Source: Madurella fahalii
Taxonomy: Eukaryota > Ascomycota > Sordariomycetes > Sordariales
Assembly (NCBI GenBank): GCA_029876055.1
Contig: CM056878.1
Location: forward strand, 1,426,001-1,490,000
DNA length: 64,000 nt
Reading direction: 5' to 3'
Below, one piece after another: positions 56,002 to 64,000 of the stretch. A program made the position numbers and the translations under genes. The first letter of the stretch is position 1, and each line of letters opens with the position of its first letter. The notes beneath the pieces were generated by a model. It ran no database searches and had not been told where the DNA came from. It saw only the letters and a list, made by a program, of their open reading frames with translations.

Positions 56002-56387
56002 GGGCGCCGCCCGCTGCCCGCCGCCCGCCGAAACCCTTCGCGGGCCGCCCAAAAAGCCTGACTTATCATGGGGTTGTTTGGGGGAAATTACTGATGATGA
56101 ATCATGGTTGCGCACGCAAGCAGTCACGCCGTCCAGCCACGCACACACACGCGCCCACCGAACTGCAACATGGAAACGACGGGAAACCCTACCCTTCTTC
56201 GCATCCCAACAAACAATCCGGTGCGGATTCGTAGCCCTCTCCATTCTCCACCGTATTGCGCGCGTGTGTTCTCCGCTCGGTGCATCCACGTAAGTCACGG
56301 AACGCCTAAGCGAGGAGTGACGTGAAAGCAAGAGAAGGACGCAAATGACGCGCCGGAACCCCGAACTGGCCGAAGCGCAGAGCATGC

Positions 56388-56405
56388 TTTTTTTTTTTTT
56401 TTTTT
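56388..56405 (+). repeat. Poly-T run
   Basis: Eighteen T residues in a gene-free region. Confidence 0.9.
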
Positions 56406-57258
56406 CCCCTACTTCTTTTACCGCCGGAGAAGGGTTCGGTCCTGATCCCCTGATCCCGGATTTTCTGCTGGTCAGTTGGGCAGCCTCAAGCTGGGGAAAA
56501 ACTCCCCTGTTCAGGTACGAAGCGGAGAGATACAAAATTTCGAGGGAAGAAATGTCCCCAGACTGCAAAATACTACACGGACACCAGGGGCGTGCAATCT
56601 TGCCAATTTTTGTGTGACCGCGAGTGAATCATACCGCTGGCTCGGAACCGATCTTCTTGCGCCAAGCCGAGGCATACACTTAGAATCAGCTTGGTCAAAG
56701 TTCCCGCTCCCCCGATTCTCGGCCTCGTGATTGGCACCATGAACGAGCGAGCCGAGACAGGTGATGTCAATTGGGAACTCTCCAGTATCACGTTGCAAAC
56801 AAAGGCGCGACGGTTACATGATGATATTGTTTTATTCCCTGTTATGGAGGCTAACCCAGTCGCCCCCGTCAGAGCTTCTCACTCAACCTTCCGCACATCC
56901 AGTGCGAGGGAGCGAAGAAAGCCCATGAAAGTTGTGTAGATGTCCCGCGTCATTATACAGAAATGAAGAGATACAGTCCTTCAAAATAGTACCGTCTTCC
57001 CCTTAGGGTCCCTCCCCGAATATCCCAATATTGTCCCAGTATTGAGTGGTGACCAAATATGAATGTGCTGAATGAACTGATAGCCGGCTCAATGACGCCG
57101 AAATGTCTGGAAATCCAACCCATATTAACAAAGCAAACTTTTTTTTCTTTCGCTGCCAGGATGCCAAATCGCTTGGTATCATTCGAAACAGAAACGCCAC
57201 CCATGCAGAATGAAGAGCACTAAGACAAGACGCAGAAATCAACGTGACGAGACTCGCT

Positions 57259-58137
57259 CTAATACACTGCGATCTCCCCCGAGATGAGTCTCGCCGGGTT
57301 CCGAGGCGGGAGGTAGAAACCTTCCTCGTAGAAAGCTGTCTTGTCTGCTGGATCTGTCGTCGGTGCTTCTGTCGTGCTGTTCTCCATCTGCTTCTCTTCG
57401 AATGCCGACAGCATCGCTGTAGGTGGTGAAGGCGGCATCGGTTCATCCTCAGTCGAGCCGTCCGAGTCGTCGTCAAGCTCGGGCGGCGAGTCCATCACGC
57501 AAGCAGAGTGTGATGGGCTCCTCCGCAGGGCCAGATGTTCGTAGTCTTCCTCATCGTCGTCCATGTCGTAGTCCTCGTCGTCGTCCTCCTCGTCATACCC
57601 ATAGGGTTTTGTTGTGGTGGATGGTGGAGGCAGCAGGGCGTGCGAGGGTATCCTCCTCAGGGAGACGGCATCGGCCATCTCGAGGTCCTCGTCATCGTCG
57701 TCGTCGTCAAAATCCATGTCCGAATCCGAGTCGGACTCGGACTCGGCGTCCTCGGCCCGCCAGCTGTGCTCGGGCTCCTCGACGATCGTGTCGGCCCATT
57801 GGATGTGCCGCTCCTCGCTAGCCGGCGAGGCGCCGCGGACGGATTGGTTGAACCACGATTCTTGTTCCCTCTCGGCATCGGCGAGCTCTAGCATGAGCGA
57901 GTCGAGCAGGTTGGCGTGTCCGACGAGCAGGCGGAGGTTGTGGTCGGGCCGGGAAGCCTCGGAAGAGAGCTTGGCCCGGGCCTTGTGTGCAAGAAAGTAA
58001 GTCTGGGCAATCGACATCTTTCGGGCGGCCCTGAGCTTGTAGGGCGATGCTGGAGCTGGAGAGGGTGCCGACGAGTAGCTCAATGGCCTCGGCTGTTGTA
58101 TGCTACTTGTTGTTGTGATGGGGAGAGGAGAAGACAT
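57259..58137 (-). CDS. Uncharacterised acidic fungal protein
   Basis: One exon of 292 residues, not assigned to a named family. The N-terminal third is the most ordered part. After a Ser/Pro leader, YKLRAARKMSIAQTYFLAHK is followed by helical DHNLRLLVGHANLLDSLMLE and LADAEREQESWFN. This short helical block looks conserved and could be a protein-interaction module. The rest is disordered, with several Asp/Glu/Ser tracts (one run of six Asp) separated by short motifs such as LRRIPSHALLPP and LRRSPSHSACV, a repeated LRR-x-PSH pattern. The C-terminus ends AFYEEGFYLPPRNPARLISG. No signal peptide or membrane segment is present. Biased codon use and a long uninterrupted frame support a real gene. 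The start is the Met before the Ser/Pro leader; an in-frame basic extension upstream to 58209 is possible. Confidence 0.75.
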   Translation of the reverse strand: MSSPLPITTTSSIQQPRPLSYSSAPSPAPASPYKLRAARKMSIAQTYFLAHKARAKLSSEASRPDHNLRLLVGHANLLDSLMLELADAEREQESWFNQSVRGASPASEERHIQWADTIVEEPEHSWRAEDAESESDSDSDMDFDDDDDDEDLEMADAVSLRRIPSHALLPPPSTTTKPYGYDEEDDDEDYDMDDDEEDYEHLALRRSPSHSACVMDSPPELDDDSDGSTEDEPMPPSPPTAMLSAFEEKQMENSTTEAPTTDPADKTAFYEEGFYLPPRNPARLISGEIAVY

Positions 58138-61100
58138 TTTTGCTGAGCGGACAGCAGGCTTCCAAATATTTTGCTGCTTTTGGCGATTTCTTTTGCGCCT
58201 GTGAGTCAAGGCACCGAAGCCGCTTGCGGAATAGCCGAGTTAGGCAGGCTCAGGGTGTGAATGCAGGCCCGGGGTGGGGGGTGGGGTGTGGCCAGGCCAA
58301 GGACCAAAAAGATTGATTGGGGAGCTTTGCTTTGGCTTGGGTAGGTATTTGTACGGCTAACCGGCGAAGGACACGGTAAAGCTTGGAGCGCTCGTTCCCG
58401 GAAAGAACTAGGGATGAAAAGCTCTAGACTGGACAAGTCCTAGGCTGGGGAAGACGAGATCAAAAGTGGTGGTCTTTCTGGTCGAGGTCTGAGGATGGCG
58501 TGTGCCCCGAGGGAGGGCGGCCCCAAGTCCTTTTGTAACTTGAACGGGTCCCTTGACCGTCTTGTTGGCGTTCTCGGCTCCGTCCAAGACAACGGCGGGT
58601 CACCAGCACAAGGCTGTTGTATCATCCGCAGCAGCTGACAAAAACCGAGTCCGATCTCCATCCCCGGCCCGCCCTTTTCTCTTTGCATAATTACCCTTGC
58701 AGGTTAGAGAAGCGGGGCCTTGACCGCGCCCTGCGCCGCCGCTCTCACAGCAGACAACAGCCAGGACTCGAGACGCGGCGGCGGTGAAGCACCCATGGAG
58801 ACTTTTTGCGTTGCTCTCAGGCACTCGGCCGCATCGATCCCCCGTCTAAGGCCGTCTCCCCGAGCCATGCCAACTCTACCTGACGCAGCATCCCATCGCT
58901 TTTTTGGGTTGGACGCCGGCTGCTCTGTGATGCGTTGCTGATTGATTGATTGTTGGCACGAATTTCTAACCCGTTTCGGCCAACGCCGCTCGTGCTCTCG
59001 GCGGACGGAGTTATGCTCCATCCTAACACCGTTCCATACTGATGAACGCGGTCTCGGGCTGATTGGTTAAGCTCGCGATTGACTCAGTGATACGGGGTAG
59101 CCATGTCCTGCATCCATGGATGTCATCTGGACCCGCCCGGTTCTCATCGCGTGCGATCGCGGATTTCCAAGGGCTGGCTTGATTGTTAATCAGCAGCCAG
59201 AGAGAGTAGCACCCTGCCTCTCCACACGTCAAGATACGCACGAGGCGTATCGTTACAGCAATGATTTCCGTGTCGTTCGCGTCTTTCCGTGGGTTTCTGT
59301 CTGCATTAAAGTTTATCTAAGCAATGTAACTCACAACCCCGTCGGTGCCCTGTCCTGGATTTCTAATTCTGCGGTGATGGACGGGGACTCGCAATTTTTC
59401 TGCGGTAAGCGTCATTTCACTTTTGACAATGCGCGCTCCGTCCTTCCGTCCTCGGTCAGTCAATCTGCTTCACTGGCTCGACAGGGCAACCCCCAGGCGT
59501 CGCAAGCTCATTTTGGCGGTTCCCTCGCAACACGTCACCGACGCACCATCTCATTGTAGTTGGGGCATTACTAGCCTCATTTACGCAGTACAGACACGCG
59601 ACAGCAAAACGGACGGGTTGACACCGAACTCGCAGTCCTCAGATTCCCGTCCTCATTTCGATGCCGCATCCCATAACATTGCATGCATGGAACATTCCTA
59701 GAACAACCGCACCGCCCCCTTGCGGACCAAGTTATCGAATGCGAAAGCGTCCTTGAGCTACCGGCGGTGTGGAATGAATGCGGTCAGATTGCGAAGGCGA
59801 ATGAACGACTGCGGATTCGCCTGCGACCGTAACGCCGAGTTCGACGGCAGCATCTGCACCGCCGACGCGCGCTGCGGGGGAGGGGAGATTTGCTGTGGGG
59901 ACCGCTGTCTCGGCAGGGACTCGCTTTGATTCGCCGGCTCCGCTCATAGGGCTGATGACTTTACCACATGGCGGCGGGTTGCGCCCTGACAACGATGGGG
60001 ATGCCCCCTCGCTCTCAGCTTTTGATTAAAACCCAAAAGGGCGCAGCTCAGCCACGAACATTCTGTCGGTACCGCCTCAAGCGGACTTTGCTTTGGTGGA
60101 CGACATGGAGCCGCGACCGGCGACCTGGTCTGACTGCATCGGCCTCCTGCCGCTGCGAGCAACGTTAACATCGCGTAGCATCTCGGGACACCGCGCACTT
60201 GCTCCGGCGTAGCGGACGTCAGGCCCGGAACATCTTTTCGAAATGTATCCGGAATTGGTTACGGATATGCAGCGGCGTGACGGACTATCATGAAAGGCGA
60301 AGATACCGAGATTTAAACGAAGCTAGGAAAACTGGGGATGACAAACTGCCTCGGGTGCCGGCCAATGGCGAAAGTCTCCGTATCACTCGGGTGGAATTGA
60401 ATGTTGCCTGGGGAGCCGGGCCCAAAGTGGTCCCTGCAGCAGGAGCCTCGGCTTCTCCTCGCGTCCGTTGCTCAGTAATCCATTATTCGCAGCGAGACCA
60501 TTACGAATTACGATGCAGGTTACAAACGTGTGATGTCATGACACTTCAAGTTCCTGATGGTTTCATGATGCTGCTCACAAAAACAGCTATTTCCACTGGG
60601 TCGGGAGTTTCTGCAAATGGAATGCACCTATTCTACTTAAAGTTGAGCCACTTGCGGAAGGAATTGGCCGTATAATTTGCTCACTGCGGGCAGTCACGCT
60701 GGCTATCTCCCAATGACCCGCTGTGTAGAACGTTCCTGGTGTAAGTCGCTCAGGGAGGCAACCAGATAGAGAGATGCCGTAGCGCCGTATTGTAACCGGA
60801 GATAATCGAGCATGCATGGTCCGAAACGGTGCACTTACACACGACGTCCCGATAATCCCTCGCGAAGTTGACAAGCGCTGGCTGCAGGTCCAAGCTTAGT
60901 GGGCACATAGAATCAATTGTCTCGCGACGTCGATTCCCGAAATGCCCGGCTCTATCCCGTTTGCTGACGCACGTCTATACCAGATATGCCCAGAACTTGC
61001 AACGGACAGACGGCCTCGGAAACACGATTTCTAGAGACACTTGTTGGTCGTCTCCCGTTTCCTGAGATTGCAACGACGCTCATCACACCGAGCATGGCCA

Positions 61101-61449
61101 CTATCATATCAGAACGGCGGAGCACTTCAAGCGGATTCGTTACAGGCCGGACAAATTTAACAAAAACGACGAGGGCGAGGCCTGAAAACAAAAGGTTGAA
61201 GACAATACCGCACTGAACTATTGTAGCACTACCTCTCACTAACGGTTCTTCGAATCTCAACCATTTACACCTTTGTAGCTTATATATCGCTTATACCTTA
61301 TTACTCGTGTCGCATAGATCAAATCAGATTACCCTATATTCTGGGATAGAAGTTTATTTTTCTCTAGACAATGCCTCTTCGGACCATCAGAAGCGTTTGG
61401 CTACATCATGGGCAATATTAATCTCTCTAAATTTTTTATCTGGTTTCGT

Positions 61450-61563
61450 CCATCTTTTCCTCTCATTTCCTTTCCTCTTCTTTCTTTCTTTTCCCTTCCT
61501 TCGCTTTTCCCCCTTTTCCCCTCTACCTCTCTCCGCCTCTCCTTTACTTCCCTCCCCCCTTTT
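61450..61563 (+). repeat. Polypyrimidine (C/T) tract
   Basis: More than 100 bases that are nearly all C or T lie directly before the CA/TA microsatellite. Confidence 0.85.
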
Positions 61564-61569
61564 TTATTG

Positions 61570-61571
<2 letters not shown>

Positions 61572-61647
<76 letters not shown>
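61572..61647 (+). repeat. Compound (CA)n(TA)n microsatellite
   Basis: About 29 CA units run directly into about 9 TA units, the longest simple repeat in the window. Confidence 0.95.
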
Positions 61648-62259
61648 TCTTCATGGAGGTTACGGTTAAGTTCTATGAAGCAAGTAGGTTACAGCATGTT
61701 GAGACACTTCCAATGGTGCAAAAAGACGCTCTCTTGGAACTTGATTACTCACTTGAGAGGTTGTTGTTAATGGCTTGTAGCCTATCAGTGTTCTGACAAT
61801 CCGGGTAGCGTGTGAATTTTTAAGGCCTAGAATATCCATGCCCAACAAGGACACTGATAACGATGCCGGATGGTACTTAACCCAGCCAATTTTCTGCATA
61901 GCGTCAAACCTTTCAAAATCAACGTTCGTCTCACGGACCCATATGCCTACGCATGTGCCATCCTCTGGCAATGGGAGGCTCGCTACAAATCATCTCGTAT
62001 TTTGTCGACTGCAAGACAGTCGTCCAGATTCATTGGGACTAGGTGTACAGCAGGAATCCGCCCCAATAGTATCCCTCCGGAAACTCAGCTCTGCCTATCG
62101 CTCTCTTGTAGCAAGATCATCTCTCATAACCAACAACAATACGCGCTCCAGTCCCGAAACTGCCCATAACTTACCGGTGGGCAACATCCGGAAGTCCAAC
62201 TCTTACGCGTGCCACGGTTGCAGCAACCTAGTTGGTCCTATTGACTTCCCAAGACCGAC

Positions 62260-62935
62260 GTATGACTGGGAGGACATTGCTGAGCTGTGGTGAGATGAGG
62301 GGTTGTGTTGGGCCATATATCTTGAGTCGACTAATGACGATCATGGCACTGTACAGACCCGCAGAAATCCAGAGCCCCGTAAACTTCGGCGACCCATCCC
62401 TTCTCCACAAGAATGAAGCTTGGGTCTTTGCTAGTCAAACCACAATGACCACAAGAAGCTCTAGATTCCCACCCGGAGCCACAACCTGCCAGCTTCAGGT
62501 TGTTGCTCGTCAATGACAACTTTGACCAGCCGGTCATGCTGTTATCTATCATCCAGTGGTTTGATGCGTGGATCCTCGGACACGGCCAGAATATTATCGA
62601 AGCTCTCGTGGTCAAGCATCAGGCAGAAGCGAAGGCGCGAGTTAGGCGCGGCGTGGCGGAGGCGGTTTTGGCTAAGGTTACTCGTGGATCTGGGCGTCAA
62701 ATCGTCTCCCAACTTCTTCCAAAGCGGCATTGACGGGCATCTCTAGATCCTCTACGACCTTCGTCTGGAAGGCGATTGATAAAGATATCTTCATTAGCGA
62801 AGGCGTTGGCGTAGATACCGGGCCGCTTAATAACTCCCGGAAATGTCTTATCGGAGCCTGGAGTGTAGATGGTGTGGAAGATAGTATAGCCTCAACAATA
62901 GGGATAATTGTGACTTCCATCATGGTCGGCAAGAA
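62260..62935 (-). pseudogene. Possible decayed or unresolved multi-exon gene
   Basis: Several minus-strand segments read like protein but in different frames, broken by stops. GYTIFHTIYTPGSDKTFPGV continues into IKRPGIYANAFANEDIFINR from about 62892. LRFCLMLDHESFDNILAVSE lies near 62640-62580, and KDPSFILVEKGWVAEVYGAL near 62440-62370. I could not join them with plausible splice sites into one frame. A decayed copy of a fungal hypothetical protein, or a gene with introns I did not resolve, are both possible. No function is claimed. Confidence 0.25.
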
Positions 62936-63573
62936 ATTGCGACTAGTGTCTTGATGCGCGTCGTGTTTCAGGGTCTTGAACGAAGTGAAGTGCCGGTCTG
63001 GCTATCGCCATGTCAAGGGTCTGAAAGGTCGCCATGCTTTCTCGATCGCGTTCAATGGCTATGGAAGACGATGAAGAAACGGAAAGTGGAATAACATTGC
63101 GACCTAGTGCTTCGGTTGAATGCTCAATGCTATGTTGCTTGTCCATACTTAGACGCCACTTCACATGTCTTACACGCGCTAGTAACGAGGAATTGGTTTT
63201 GGCTTGAAGGCCTGACCTCGCTGATTTCGACGAAAGGGGGAACCAGATGAAGGCCTGACGTGGTGCCCCAAATACATAGTAGAGTAGAGAACTGCCTTGT
63301 TCTTGGACTACTCAACCCCCATGCTCTTGGTTTTGTCTACCTCCAGCAGCAGAACAGACGGGCATCGACATGGCTAGAGCAAACCACCCTTCCACGACAG
63401 ATATAATAACTAGCTCAATGTTCCCCCAAGCTTCGTGTTTTCCAAGCACATAAAACACCATACCCAGATAAATCCCTCCATGCACACCCACACTACTGCA
63501 CTTACAGGAAGAGACAATGTCAGGCCTGCGCCTGCTCAATAGGCAGTTAGGCCACAACTTCCAGTCAGCCCCT

Positions 63574-64000
63574 TCACCGCACGCCATTCCAAAATCGTTC
63601 CCACTCCCCCACCAGCCACCCATAAGCAGGCAAATGCAAATAGTGTTTCGTCACCCACAGCGCCAGGCCGCCCAACACGCCCAGACTCCCCAGCACTTCT
63701 AGGGCAATCAGCCCCTTACTCTTCAGCTCGTCCGCCACCTCCAACAAACCAAGGGGGTCCTGCCTCCGGCGCTGCTGGTTATTCTGCCGATACTGCTGCC
63801 GTTGCCTTCGTCCCCCACGAGGCGACGAACCCGACGGGGGAGCAACTTCGTAGCCCTTCCAGTCAGGAAGGGAAGGCGAAACACCCCTCTCCCTCCTAGA
63901 ACTTTGACCAGACGCTGCTGTTGTTGGGACCAGACTCCCGTCTTGTATACACTCGCTGATCTTCTCGGCCAACCAAACCGCCCGATCGCCCCTTGCAAGC
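63574..64000 (-). CDS. C-terminal part of a predicted membrane-anchored protein (5' end outside window)
   Basis: The frame is open from the stop to the window edge, giving 141 visible residues. It starts with RAVWLAEKISECIQDGSLV, then a Ser/Arg/Gln-rich basic linker (RGGRRQRQQYRQNNQQRRRQ). A helix, DPLGLLEVADELKSKG, follows, then one hydrophobic segment near the end (VLGSLGVLGGLALWVTK). It finishes with an aromatic tail, YGWLVGEWERFWNG. This would be a tail-anchored or last-membrane-span topology. The family is not recognised. Frame choice rests on the uninterrupted reading and the membrane segment. Confidence 0.5.
   Translation of the reverse strand, partial: LARGDRAVWLAEKISECIQDGSLVPTTAASGQSSRRERGVSPSLPDWKGYEVAPPSGSSPRGGRRQRQQYRQNNQQRRRQDPLGLLEVADELKSKGLIALEVLGSLGVLGGLALWVTKHYLHLPAYGWLVGEWERFWNGVR

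Larger units (their letters stand above)
53285..57258. other. Gene-free stretch of about 4 kb with simple repeats
   Basis: No open frame on either strand has a motif or a credible spliced continuation. Homopolymer and simple repeats are scattered here. The left end holds the IBA57 promoter, the right end the 3' flank of the acidic-protein gene. Confidence 0.5.
58138..63573. other. Gene-poor region of about 5.4 kb
   Basis: Apart from the relic described at 62260-62935, no gene is supported. AT content rises from about 61200. A long pyrimidine tract and a CA/TA microsatellite lie in the middle. The left end is the promoter of the acidic-protein gene. Confidence 0.5.

Noticed and set aside
60199..60675. 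Plus-strand open frame of 158 codons
   Set aside because: No motif, mixed composition and no plausible neighbouring exon. Length is within chance for this GC content.
61572..61647. Repeat array as CRISPR or telomere
   Set aside because: It is a pure dinucleotide microsatellite with no spacers and no telomeric unit.

Overview
The window is nuclear DNA of a filamentous ascomycete, most likely a Sordariomycete and probably Sordariales/Chaetomiaceae-like. That placement is inferred from the protein families, not from a database match. The genome style supports it: GC-rich genes, short introns (about 40-180 nt) with GTRNGY-type donors, CTRAY branch points and YAG acceptors, genes on both strands, and no operons. 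I rebuilt 19 complete protein-coding genes, one partial gene at the right edge and one probable gene relic. Every intron-containing model was checked for phase: each join stays in frame and restores a conserved family motif.

Left part (1-24 kb): a large fungal ankyrin protein with a STAND-type N-terminal domain (2.1-5.6 kb, minus). Then an intronless separase of 2110 residues (6.4-12.7 kb, minus). Next comes a run of mostly mitochondrial genes: a small inner-membrane protein, a SIRT4-like sirtuin, an MMT-type cation diffusion facilitator and an enoyl-CoA hydratase, with the Golgi-ER retrieval receptor RER1 among them. A RING/zinc-cluster/SH3 protein (21.0-23.8 kb, minus) closes the block.

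Middle part (24-47 kb): the autophagy lipase ATG15, a VPS9-domain Rab5-type GEF, alpha-actinin, the TruD pseudouridine synthase PUS7, the cell-wall-integrity MAP kinase kinase MKK1 and the ribosome-biogenesis helicase DBP8.

Right part (47-64 kb): a head-to-head pair encodes consecutive steps of thymine demethylation, an isoorotate (uracil-5-carboxylate) decarboxylase (minus) and a thymine-7-hydroxylase (plus), sharing a 625-bp promoter. Together they turn thymine into uracil plus CO2. Then follow a CWC23/DNAJC17-like J protein, the Fe-S assembly factor IBA57, a gene-free 4-kb stretch, one unrecognised acidic fungal protein, a gene-poor 5.4-kb tail with simple repeats and a probable decayed gene, and the 3' end of a membrane-protein gene running off the window.

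No rRNA, convincing tRNA, CRISPR array, transposon or virus was seen. The most informative observations are the thymine-to-uracil gene pair, the tandem Cys/Thr repeat in ATG15 with introns at identical positions, the roughly 300-residue disordered insertion in PUS7, and the NOD-less STAND-like ankyrin protein.
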